From Talinum fruticosum (Eukaryota > Streptophyta > Magnoliopsida > Caryophyllales > Talinaceae): a stretch of DNA of 64,000 nucleotides. Both the position numbers and the translations under genes were made by a program. Below the pieces are notes generated by a model that ran no database searches, was not told the origin of the DNA, and saw only the letters and a program-made list of their open reading frames with translations. The DNA is taken from the NCBI GenBank assembly GCA_021018815.1, contig JAITYX010000046.1, positions 4,343,501-4,407,500 of the forward strand, given 5' to 3'. Shown here one piece after another: positions 50,201-60,900 of the stretch; positions within the stretch are counted from its first letter, which is position 1, and each line of letters starts with the position of its first letter.

Positions 50201-50474
50201 AAAAGAGGTGTAATTGACAAAACTCTTTCACAAAAACTAAGGGGAATGATTTTCTCATAATTCAGATTTATGTTGATGACATAATTTTTGGAGCTACTAA
50301 TGAAATTCTTTGTCAAGAGTTTTATGAGCTTATGAGACAGGAATTTCAAATGAGTATGATGGGAGAGCTTAAATTCTTTCTTAGATTACAAATCAAGCAA
50401 GAAAAGGTTGGAATCTTTATCCGTCAATCCAAATACACAAAGGAGTTACTCAAGAAGTATAAAGTACAAGATGT
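44291..50474 (+). pseudogene. SIRE-like Ty1/Copia gag-pol relic
   Basis: Gag pieces flank a solo LTR (44291-44353 and 47190-47990, including SFQKEGLGYN). Protease region: DHWYLDNGCSYHMFGDSRLF at 48021-48080, with Asn after the catalytic Asp where Ser is usual. Gag-pre-integrase: HTLKKLASQGLVRGLP (48400-48450). Integrase: ELIHMDLCGEIH, IIRTDHGREF and LKKTPYELYMRKKPNISYF (48550-49050), then KCFVHNNGKDHLTKFDARSY. RT: QVWTLTK, KLDEGG, ASSMNIKLYQMDSKC, LKQAPRAWY and YVDD (50269-50280), ending at ELLKKYKVQD (50474). Many stops and shifts. The end of RT, RNase H and both LTRs are missing; the Ogre-type LTR cuts it at 50475. Confidence 0.9.
44354..47189 (+). mobile_element. Solo LTR, 2.84 kb, with perfect 5-bp target duplication
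   Basis: Begins TGTAACAACCC and ends TTGGGGGCGTTACA; CCTCT flanks both sides (44349-44353, 47190-47194). Same architecture as 38566-41192: GC-rich leader (44715-45348), donor GAAGGTAAAG at 45348, acceptor TTTTGTTTTAG at 46735, then 454 bp to the end. Leader frames (44773-44958, 45092-45391) show no domain. It sits inside the Copia gag. Confidence 0.9.
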
Positions 50475-52423
50475 TGTAGGAACCATGGCCTCGACTCGGG
50501 GCCGGACCGAGTTTCTCCACTTGTGTCGGGTCTTTTTTTCTTTAGGATTGATTTTGAAGATGGTTTTAGAAGTTGATTTTTAGAATGTGGGGATGAATCT
50601 TTTATTAAGATTTTTGAGTTTTATTAAATTGAGTTGAAACAAATTAAATCGGATTTGAATGGCGGTTTATTAATCATTTTATTTTTACAAATTATTTTCA
50701 GAATTCTTAGGATATTATTTACTAACTGAAGGACAAACAAAATTAGGGTTTTGATTAGGGCCAGGTCGGTGTGAAAACACCAATCCGGACCGAAGCCTCA
50801 CCTGCCAACCACTCGGTGCAGGCCGCCGCCAGCACCCGGTGGTGGCAAGCACCAGCTAGAGGTCATGGCCGAGGAGATTAGCCTCCGCCTTAGCGGGCAG
50901 ATCTAAAACCAATTTCTTTGACCCTGCAATCATAAAATAATTGGGATGCAAATTCAATAAGAAATAAAGGTAAAAAGGGGAGTCGCCGATCGGTTTTAGG
51001 ATGAAAACTAACAAAAACAAAACTTGCTCTTCCAATCTTAGCATGGGAAAACTAAGACTAAAAGAGGATAAAATTGACTCCATCGGTTTTTGAACCGAGA
51101 ATCGGATTCGAGGGTGAGGGTACGAAACGTAAGGAAAACCCTTCCATTCCGCCCATCCGAAGACGGCCATTACTAGTTTGAGTAGTAAATTAAAATAATT
51201 TCCTACACACACAAACACATAACATGCTAGAACGATAAATAAAAAGCAACCAAAAGAACTAAAGGAAAAGCGATAAAGAAAGCGGTAAAGAAAAGAAAAG
51301 TGGAAAACTAAAAGATTACATCGGGCGGGGAGGAATTAAAAGAACGATTACATCTCTTTAATCCACAATACGGAAAGCGATAAATAAAGCATAAAAATAA
51401 TGTAAACCATTTAAAGGCTGAACAATTGCCCTCGGGTTGTCCCACCTTGGTAATCTGGATCTCTACGCTAGATCCCTTGATGCGACGGTGGCAACTTAAG
51501 GAAAAAGGGCTTCTTTTGTGAACTATGTATGCAAGGAATAGGAAAGATCGGTTGAATAAGTGCTTAGAGATAAGAATAACTGAATATTCTTTAGCTCTTT
51601 GCACGGATTCAACGGTGGTAGGTAGAGAAAAGATAAATGATTGGTGGTAATTTCGGCATAGTAACGTTTAGCTATGAGTGCTCTGGTTAGCTTTCTACAA
51701 CGATTACACATAAAAGAAAGTCATATGGGAGTGAGAGCTAAGGCTCTCTATTTATAAGGAGAGACCTAGGTCACAAATGACTTAGGGTTTGTCTCCAGCC
51801 TGCCGTCCAAAACAACAGAAATAAAAATATTCTCACAAGATTGAACCGGATAGAGAGGATAAAACGTGATAGAACCCGATTGGCGGGCGTTGGCCACCCG
51901 GCGCTCCTAGGGTTTTATGCCCTAGCGTGTCTCCAAGGGACTCTTCAAGCCAAAATCCAGCGTTTCACTTAAAACTCCAAGGTTGCAGGTGCCCGCCATG
52001 ACATCGTTTTGAGGTGTGGACTGCTTTGTGAAGCTGAAATGCAAGCACTTTGATGCTCGTGATCATGAAATATAATGCTTAACATCATCTTCAAGTCTTC
52101 GACTCCTTATCCGATTGGCAAAAAGTAAAATGCGGTATTCTGAACTTGAAATTTCCTGGCACACAACTCTGGACTCCATCGTCTCTGAAGGCTTGGCTCG
52201 GTTCTTGGATCACCCCGAAAGAAAGGGGATTTGTGGACCAACCTAAGGAAAAAGGCTGTTTATTTGGTGTTGGGGGTTCTTGCAGTTTACTAGCTTATGC
52301 CGCACCAATCGATCACAATTTGAGATCCAAATCATCAAACAGGACTCCGGATTTTCATCATCGAGCCAATAGAACAAATTGCAAAATATAAGAGATAAGA
52401 GACGACATTTTTAGGTGTCTACA
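50475..52423 (-). mobile_element. Ogre-type 3' LTR, minus strand
   Basis: The reverse complement begins TGTAGACACCTAAAAATGTC and aligns with the plus-strand LTR at 57684-59670 along its length, including the GATAAAGAAAGCGGTAAAGA block (51270-51290 against 58840-58870) and the far end (TGTAGGAACCATGGCC at 50475 against the complement of GGTCGTGGTTCTTATA). A purine-rich tract adjoins its start, so it is a 3' LTR with internal DNA to the right. It interrupts the Copia RT. Confidence 0.88.
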
Positions 52424-52437
52424 GCTTGCCCACTTTG
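52424..52437 (-). promoter_or_regulatory. Polypurine tract of the minus-strand Ogre-type element
   Basis: On the minus strand, AAAGTGGGCAAGC lies directly before TGTAGACACC, the position and make-up of a Tat/Ogre PPT. Confidence 0.65.
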
Positions 52438-53200
52438 ATCGAGTCTAAAAAGATGAAGGGTCAAAGTCGACACTAAAGGGTACTTACCTCAGCTTTTAAT
52501 ATTAGGCATTATGTGATGCTTGGAATTGGTTGTAATCAAACCTGAACTCCAAAATGGGGCATGGACTTGATCGCGATGCATGCGTTCGAAGTCCGAGTAA
52601 GAAGATCCTAAGCTTAGCTTGATCGGAGCGTGAAGCTTGGCATAGTTTGATGCTGAAAATTTGATCGTTCTTTGATCTTAAGCTTGGCTAAATAATCTTT
52701 AGTACTAACATACTTGTTAGTGTATAATTAAGTTGACAAAAGTTTAGTGTTTTACCTGCGTAATTCAATCGAAAAAACCGATATAACTATTCTGAAAAAG
52801 TTGATTAGTAGGCTTGGAAACTCCCACTTGCATGCACAAGAGGCCAAAAGGTCACATGCCACGGTTTGATAAGACTTCACAAGCTAGGTGGGCAAACTAG
52901 GCTACAAAGGTTGCAAAGGTTGTCGCCGATGGGACCTTACGGCTCCTCGTGGCCGACTCCGGCTAGCCTTTGGCGTGCATGGCCCCCAACGTGCTCTGCC
53001 GGATTCCCTTGGTCTCCCACTTCTTTCTTGACTCTTGTCTCATATGGTTGGCTGTCTTGACCGAGCTTTGCTTATAAAAGGGGATGCTTGGTGTGTTTAT
53101 TTTGCACACTTCTCTTCTTGCTCTTGTATTCTTCTTGTGCTCTCTTACTTTGCTTCTTCTTGAAAACTAGTTGGTTCTCAAAAATTTCTTCTCTTCAAAA
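52438..53200 (+). promoter_or_regulatory. Upstream region of the PMD gene with TATA box
   Basis: No coding signal. TATAAAAG at 53073-53080 is followed by a pyrimidine-rich leader (CTTCTCTTCTTGCTCTTG) and the ATG at 53201, about 120 bp downstream. This is a standard plant RNA polymerase II core-promoter layout, directed against the LTR at 50475-52423. Confidence 0.5.
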
Positions 53201-56200
53201 TGACTAGAAGAAGAGCTCATCCTGCTGGAAGATCTAAAGCTGAGAAACTTACTCAAGACACCTTCGTCAAGCGGGAATGGCATCCACGGAATGAGTGGAA
53301 CCCAAGTGACCTACTAGTTAAGGCTGAGAATCACGTTTCTTCACTGGCCATCACTTCTTCGGGAAGCTAGTTGGCTTAAATTTCTTCTTTTGCTCATTGA
53401 GAGTAGCTCCTCAAATAAAATCTTGTTGGATTTTTGTCTTGCGAAAGGCTCGATTCGAAGTTGTGGAGTCATCCCTAAATTCATGGAGACATGCAAGAGG
53501 ATGAACTTTCCTTTAGAAGATGTCATGCACGAGTGCCAGGTTTAGTCCTCTTTACTTTGCTTTGTACCACCTTACCGATAAAAGAGAGAAGGATCCCATT
53601 AGGCCATTAGTGAGCGCTTTTGGGACACTACCAACACTTTCACCTTCCCTTTGGGGAAATGACCATAACACTTCTTGATTTTGTTGTTTAATCTGGTTTA
53701 GGCTTCTCGGGAGAGTCTCTAGCCTATGACCGAAACTTGTACCAAAATCGGGACTTTCTTCGTCACCTCTTTGGCCCTATGGCAGATAGGTGTCCCCATG
53801 ATAATTTCTTCAAGTATTATGTCCTTTTTAGGCTTTTGAGAATGCTAGGTTTTGGATCGTGCTTGCTCTTCTCTTGAGTACGATCCTCTTCTCCGACCAA
53901 GCTACTAAGGTTCATGTTCGGTATTTGGTGAACTTAGCGGACCTTGACAAAATGAAGGAGCTCAATTGGGGTGCTTTTGCATATACTTGCCTCATTAGGG
54001 GCCTCCGTGCCGGTGTGCGGCACACGAAATCAAAACCAGATTAAACCAATTATTTACCATTAAACGGTTTGTGGAAGATTATTGAGGTATGCTCAAATTC
54101 TCCTTTTCTCCAATATATATATTTTTTGTCTTGTGTGGATAAAAAATCTTGATTTATCAAAATGCATCCATGGCTATATGAATATTTCCCACATCTTTCT
54201 CCGAGTTCAACAAATTGTCCCGTATTTTCGGTCTCCGTATCGTGGGCTAAGGTCTATATTCAACGGCGTAACATTCACGGGATAGACTTCTTGAGATCAT
54301 CCCTTAACCATGTGACCTCAATATGCTTCTTTAATCTCAAAATTTGCCTCAAGATATGCTTAAAAGAACTTTTTATCACACTTTTAGCTTTCTGCCCCTG
54401 CCCACGGCATGTGCTAGTGCCCGAGGGCCTGCCTGTGGTGGACTCCAACCTTGAATATTCACTATTGTTCATCCGTTTTCTTGCTACCTTTCGTTCTTGC
54501 TAGCTTATTTCTTGATAAACCTTGAATGTAAGCCAACTTTCATCCTTGGGCCCAACTCCAGTTTCCGAAAGTATCATTGTGGCACAAGAATTGAGTGAAA
54601 GGAGGATCTTGTTTGAAGGTCCTTTTGAATATCTTAGGGAGAGGGTCACACCTCAAATTCGGGTCAACACATGGCCTCCGTTTGTTCCGGTTGATCCACC
54701 TGCAACCATGTTCTACTTTCGCTCCTTTCATCCAAATGAGCAAGTGGCTGCTATTGTGGGGGTATCCTTTTACCTCATTTTTAAACTTGACTACATCCTA
54801 CGCCCCACATGCGGCACGAGATCAAGACCCCGGCTGGTGAGTTTCTCAACTCTTTCCTTATCATGGCTTAAATGTCTCATGTAGAAGTTAACCCCATCTC
54901 TTGAGAGCTCACACTGGCGGACATCTATATCCCAAGTCTTGATGTGAATGTTACTCTTCCCGGAAATCTCCTCATTTCGTAAGAATTCCCAAAATCCCGG
55001 AAAACAATGTGTTGGGCATCCTGTCCCTAGGAATTGGCGAGGGTAAGAATTTTCATGCTCTTAGCTTCTAGTTGCATGCTAAAAGTATTTTTGACTAACA
55101 CCATAATATCGGTTGAAGGTTTGCTCGGGAGAGTCCGAGTCACCCTAGAGGGGGTGAATAGGGTGATAGAAGTTTTTCATGGAAACTTCCCTCTTCTGTC
55201 AAAAACAAGACAGAGACAGATTCCGAGTCTATCAACAGGGTCGAAAAGATTGGACTCGAAGGCTATCAAGCGAAAGAGCAAGAGCGATGAAAGCTGTCCG
55301 AGTCTAGAATGAACTCGGAACGATAACACTTAGAATTTACGTGGAAACCCTCCTGGGGCAGAAAACCACGGACCGTGTCAATCCGGACACAAAGTCAAAT
55401 TCACTATTTTGAGTCCACAAAATACCGTGAACCGATCGAACCCGAGTTGTTCCCTTAGACAACTCTATACAAGTTTTCCTAGACTCGAAATTCCCTTATC
55501 TCGATCTAGTATTTCCTAGCTGAGATAACCCTTACAGCTAGGGACAACTAAGCCGAGTTAACCCTTACAGCTTAGTCAAGGGACCTTACAGAGAATGTAA
55601 GAAAGAGTTTGTAATCGAGTACAAGACCTTACAACTCGGAAAGTAAAGAATTACAGAGTGGGAGTTGTAAGTTGAAGATTGAAAGTAAGTACAACGACTT
55701 TGAGCAAGTATGTGTATTAGCAATATGTTCGTCTCTCTTCAAGTGTTGTGAGATGGCTTATATTTATAGATAACCGGGCAGAATAGCCGTTATCTTCGTC
55801 TCGTTGACCGAGAGTCCTCTGTGACCGTTGATAGAAGCTTTTGAGTCACTCGAAAGTATCCGTTGTAATATGAACGTTGGACAACGGTTTAACTCTTCTT
55901 GGAAGTCCCAAAACTATTAGCGGTGTCTTGAAAGATAAGGTGCAAACCACCGTTAAGCTCGGCGTTCCAGTTTTCCAGATTTGGAAACAGACAGCCCCGA
56001 CACAATCTACTGGGACTGGAGCAGAGAAGGTGAGGAGCCATGTCTCGCTGGTGATTTCACGTTCGAGCTCGGTTACTTTTGTAGTTTGAAAAGTGTATCC
56101 TCGATTGAATAACCTACAAAAGTAAATTAATTTTGGTTCTCAAAGTATAAAATACTTTGGCCCAAGATTAGACACGAGTAATAAAATAATTACGATAAAT

Positions 56201-57299
56201 AAACCAACTGATTATCCGAGTCGAAACGAAATGGAATTTTCCGAGTCCAATATCCATGATACTCGGAATTCCATCCGACTTAGTCTAAGCGAAGAATCAA
56301 GTTCGAGTAAAGAATATCGAGTGAATTAACTTGATATAGACTAAGCATGAAACAAGCTCAAAATACTCGACTATTACAAAATAGGACTTATAACCACAAG
56401 TCGATTCCGAGTGAGAAAAGACGAAATATCTGGTTTATTCAATCTGCGATAAGATCGAGTGATCGTTGGACTCGGAACAAAGAACCGGTTTTCGAGTCGA
56501 CTACGGATAAGCAAGAAATATAATAAGTAAGAGTCGTATCACTTAGAAAAGATACTATTTTACTCAAATAAGTTTCGAGATACGAGAGAATGCCTTGGAA
56601 TCAAAACTCTATAGGTATGAGATTGTTATACCTGATTCCATTTATACAACTCGGAAAAGTATTGAGCAGATGTCTCGAGTCTTCATCGGTTTTCATAGTA
56701 TGACCGAGAACAATCCCGGACTATGTCTATCAATCTTCAATCTGCTCTCCGGGAATCCGGAACTTCCTCACTGGGTGACCCTTCCCTACTTTCCGGTACG
56801 TCGTTAATTAGGGAGTGCTAATTTTATTGAGCTTTTAGTGATTGCTAATCGCTCTTTTATTCTTGTAGAGGTGCCGATCTAGAGTACCTCTCTCCAGTAG
56901 TCTTCCTGGTGGACTCGGGGCACAAACACATGCATCTAGTCAACAAACACCTTCTAGTAGTAATGCTAGATAAGGTTCTTCACGACGTTTTTCACGGCAT
57001 GCGCATCACAGGAGTGCTTCCGAGCCAGGACCTAACACTTCCGGCCTAGTGCTTCCGGTGCAGGACCTAGCTTTTCTAAGGAGAGCCTAAACATCTTGCC
57101 CATGCGAGCTTTCGACCGTCACAAAAATCCTCTTTATTTCCCTCGATCCGCATACAGTGGGCCAACCTATGAAGCTTTACAGTCCGAGGGCCACGGGGCT
57201 AGATCTTATCAAGGTGATGAAGGTGGTCGGTTCTCCACAATCGTCTTAGAGGACTTTGGGAATTACATCTTTGACGACCATTTTAATGGTGATACTTAG
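53201..57299 (+). pseudogene. Plant mobile domain (PMD) gene, intron-containing, interrupted
   Basis: Starts MTRRRAHPAGRSKAEKLTQD. The PMD core lies at about 53605-54060: RFWDTTNTFTF, then GEMTITLLDF and SGLGFSGES (the TNTFxxPxGExTITLxD...GLxxxGE signature), then FFKYYVLFRLLRMLGF, VHVRYLVNLADLDKMKELNW and TCLIRGLRAG. Later blocks are WLYEYFPHLSPSSTNCPVFS (54165-54230), GPFEYLRERVTPQI and PVDPPATMFYF (54615-54715). The 3' part runs to TAG at 57299. Introns are visible (for example GTAAGAATTT at about 55040 to TTTTCATAG at 56698). PMD occurs in host MAIN/MAIL proteins and in plant transposable elements. Shifts and stops, plus the solo LTR in an intron, suggest a relic. Its position beside an antisense Ogre 3' LTR and PPT suggests an antisense extra ORF of that element. 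Confidence 0.75.
55114..56685. mobile_element. Solo LTR, 1.57 kb, second copy
   Basis: TGAAGG...TCTTCA ends with TCGGT duplicated at 55109-55113 and 56686-56690. Matches 4945-6517 throughout. It lies in a PMD-gene intron, only about 13 bp before the acceptor at 56698. Confidence 0.92.
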
Positions 57300-57683
57300 A
57301 AGATTCCTTGTTGCCTCCACCGTTGATGATTAGAGAGTCCCTTGTAAGGTGTTTTTTTATTTAGTATTTGCTCTGTAATGAGGACTCTAATGCAATGGGA
57401 TGAAATGCAAGACTAAAAATGCGCTTTTTATTTAATATGATGCAAAAGGACTTAAGGAAATTTACGAAGACAAATTAAAAAAAAGTGCACTAGCACCCAT
57501 TCCCCCAAAATAAAATAATAAAAAGAAAAAAGGAAAACCTCAAATACGTGGTCCGAAACATGGTTGGCACAATGGGACAAAAATAACACGACCCTAGGAG
57601 TGCTTCGGGCCAAAGAAACGCGTGAACCGGGCCTAGCCACCTGGTTTGCCGACGCCCGCCACTTGGGAAAACCAGGGTACTGA
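57300..57683. other. Spacer between the PMD gene and the plus-strand Ogre LTR
   Basis: AT-rich 3' flank, then a more GC-rich 100 bp ending AAAACCAGGGTACTGA. No gene seen. Confidence 0.5.
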
Positions 57684-59670
57684 TGTAGACACCTAAAAGT
57701 GTCATCTCTTATCTCTTTATTTCTGTGTTGTGTTGTTGGCCAAATGATGAAGTCCCGAGTCCTGTTTGAGGATTTGGATCTCGTATTGTGATCAATTGGT
57801 GCGAAATAAGCCGATAAACCACAAAAACCCCGAGCATCAAATAACTAGCCTTTTGCATTGGGTCTGTTCACAAATCCTCTTTTCTTTCGGACCGTCCAAG
57901 AATTGGGCCGAGCCTTTAGAGATTGTGGAGTCCCAATGTTGTGTGCCGAGGAAATTCCAAGTTCGAGTATCGCATTCTACTTTTGTCCAAATCGGATAAG
58001 GAGCTGAAGATGACATTAAAGTGTTGCATTTCATAATCAAGGGCATCAAAGTGTTACGTTTAAGCTTCACAAGACAGCCCACACGAGGCTAGAAGCTTCT
58101 CCACTCAAAACAACGTCGTGGTCGGTGCTCGCCTTCTAGAAGCATTGAGTGGAACGCTGCATTTTGGCTTGGAGAGTCCTTTGGAGACACAACTAGGGCA
58201 CGAAACCCTAGGCCGCCCGGTTGGCCGGCGCACTGCCTTTCTAGTTCTATCCAATTTTATCCCTTTCCGATCCAGTTCTATCTCTTAGGATTTGGCCTGG
58301 TTTAGTTCAACTGCTTGGATGGCTGGATGGAAGCAAATCCTAGGTCATTTGTGACCTAGGTCCTCGCCTATAAACAGAGAGCCTTAGCTCTCATTCTCAC
58401 ACGGCTTCGACCTTAGCATCATGCTACAAAAAGCTAACCAGAATCCTCTCATCTAAATGTTACTCTGTTGAAATTTCTATAAGACATTCACCTTTTTACT
58501 TGCTATCTGTTGAATCCGTGTAAAGAGTTACAGAATATTCAGTTATTCTAATCTTTGGGTACTCATTTAACTGATGATTACTATACCTTATACACAATTC
58601 ACAATTCATAAACACAAGCCCTTTTTTTTAGATTGTCGCTGTTGCATCGAGAGATCCAGTGTGGAGGTCTAGATTGGCAAGGTGGGACAACATGAGGGCA
58701 ATTACTCGACCTTCGAACGGTTTATTTATTTTCACGCTTTTATTGCGTTCCGTATTGTAATTTAAGAGATGTAATCGCTCTTTTTAATTCCTTCCCGATC
58801 GATGTAATTCTTTTATTTCTCGCTTTTATTTTCTTTATCGCTTTCTTTACCGCTTTCTTTATCGCTTTCTCTATTATGTTTGGCTACTTTAATTTCACTT
58901 AGCATGTTGCTGTTTGCTTGTTTGTTTTACATCATTTTAATACACTACTTGAATTAATAATGGTCATCTTCGGACGAGCGAAAGGAAGGCCTTTCCCTAT
59001 GTTTCGTACCCTCGCACCCGAATCCGATTCGCGGTTCAAAGACTGATGGAATCATTTTAGCCTCTTTTAGTCTTAGTTTTCTCATACTAAGATTGGAGGA
59101 GCAAATTTTATTTTTTGTTAGTTTTTCTTTCCTAAAAGCGATCGGTGACTTCTCTATTTTATACTTTGTTCTATTCAAATTTGCATCTCGGTATTTTCCG
59201 GTTGTAAGAATGATAATGTTAAGTTTTAGGTATGCCCATTGGGCAGAGACCAAAGCTGATTTCATCAGCCACAGCCTCTGGCCGGCACCGGCCACCCCTA
59301 GGTGCGAGGCCATTGCCAGCGCTGTGGGGTCAACCAGAAGGCTTCGGTCACACCAATCTGGCTCTAAAGCGTCACGGCAAGACTGAAATCCTAATATTAT
59401 TTATTCCTTAATTAGAAAATAAGATCCCGGGAATTTAGAAAATAATTTCTAAAATAAAACAATTAATAAAACCGCCATTCGAGGCTTTAACTAATCAAAT
59501 TTAATAAAACTCGAAAAAATTAATAAAAGGTTCATCCCCACTTTCTAAAATGCATCTTCAAAACCCTAAAATCATTCTTTCCAACTTTCTAAAAACCCTA
59601 CCGCCAAAAGGGAAATCGTGGGGAAGCTCGGCCTGGTCCCGGTGTTGGCCCACAGGTCGTGGTTCTTATA
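57684..59670 (+). mobile_element. Ogre-type 5' LTR, plus strand
   Basis: Starts TGTAGACACCTAAAAGTGTC. The end ...GTGGTTCTTATA lies one base before the PBS and was probably TTACA originally. Inverted relative to 50475-52423. Length about 1.99 kb, with a TATAAACAGAGAG box near 58370. Confidence 0.88.
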
Positions 59671-59671
59671 G

Positions 59672-59690
59672 TGGCGACTCCACTGGGGAC
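59672..59690 (+). promoter_or_regulatory. Ogre-type primer-binding site
   Basis: TGGCGACTCCACTGGGGAC, the form typical of Ogre/Tat elements (reported to pair with tRNA-Arg; from memory). Confidence 0.8.
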
Positions 59691-60900
59691 AAATCATTTA
59701 TTAAGAGGATGAAACTTGAAAATTTTAGTGTGTTCTAATGATGTGATTGCATTAGGCATTCTGCATTTAGCAACCTTTGAACTAGTTTAAAGATTGTTTT
59801 GGACCGCTAGGAAAACTTTATTATACCGCTTGTTTACCTTTTCCGGAGAGATGCCCCCACTTGGTTCCTTTAGCTGGGCATAACTAGGCTTAATTGCCCA
59901 AGGAAATGGTACTACCTCCTCCCTCATAGCACGCCATCTTGGGCTAAACCTTTTGGTTCACCGAGAGACACCGAGAATTCTGGTTGGTATCCTTATCCGT
60001 GTAACCCATAGGGAACCAAATTCTCGAAATATGTGTCATCATGTATCCAATCTCTTGAACTCTTAGGCCATAGAACTTTTTGATTTTTAGGTGTCAACCA
60101 GACTTCATGTGCATGCTTGAATGAATGTGTGTGTTTTTAGATTTAATCTTCTATTTGTGAGCTTTTAGGAATAGGAGAGGAGAGTTGATTAGACCCTTGC
60201 ATGGGTGAAAATAAAACACTTTAATGAATTTCTTAGAGTCGGTCCGTTATATGCATTTAGCCAAAAGTTAAAATACCTTTTTCCTATTAGGGTTGGTCCA
60301 TTGTCCGCACTTTCCATGTCATCCCAAAAGTATCCTCTTAATAGCCTAAGTAATTGCTATTGCAAAAGGGTCTTACCGAAGTCCCCTTCTCTTGGCTTTT
60401 TTCATTATATTTTCATTATATTTTTCATTATATTTTTTTCATTATATTTTCACCTTTCATTTGCATTAGCTAAATAAAATCATCTCATATTAGGTGAGTC
60501 CATTTGCATTAGCCAAATAAAATCATTTCATATTAAGTGAGGCCATTTGCATTAGCCAAATAAAATCATTTCATATTAAGATAGGTGAGTCTATCCTCAT
60601 TTTGCATTTAGTCAAAAATTCATCTCAAATAGAGAAATGCATTATCATATAGGAAGCATCTTTTCCCTAAGGATCATGCGTCCGTCTCAATCGAGTCATT
60701 CATCATATCATCATCGCATTCTTATGTGCATCCGAATAAAAGCATCCTTAGTCTCTTCGGGTCTTGCACTTGAGTTCCTTACTCCTAAAAATGATCTTCT
60801 CTCACTGGTCCTAAACCTCATCCTTTGGGCTACAAAATAAAGAAGTCTACGACAATCGAGTATCGTCGGAATCCGAGCTCTAAAAGATTAGAACGGCTCA
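59691..60900 (+). other. Ogre-type 5' leader region
   Basis: No conserved domain recognised; a 90-codon frame at 60205-60477 looks like chance. Holds the tandem repeats at 60385-60590. Long untranslated leaders, sometimes with an extra ORF, are normal in this group. Confidence 0.5.
60385..60590 (+). repeat. Short tandem repeats in the Ogre leader
   Basis: TTTTCATTATA units, then three copies of a 43-bp unit containing TTGCATTAGCCAAATAAAAT (at 60461, 60504 and 60547). Confidence 0.85.

Noticed and set aside
59550..59738. 62-codon frame across the Ogre LTR-PBS junction
   Set aside because: Spans a non-coding LTR end and primer-binding site; chance frame.
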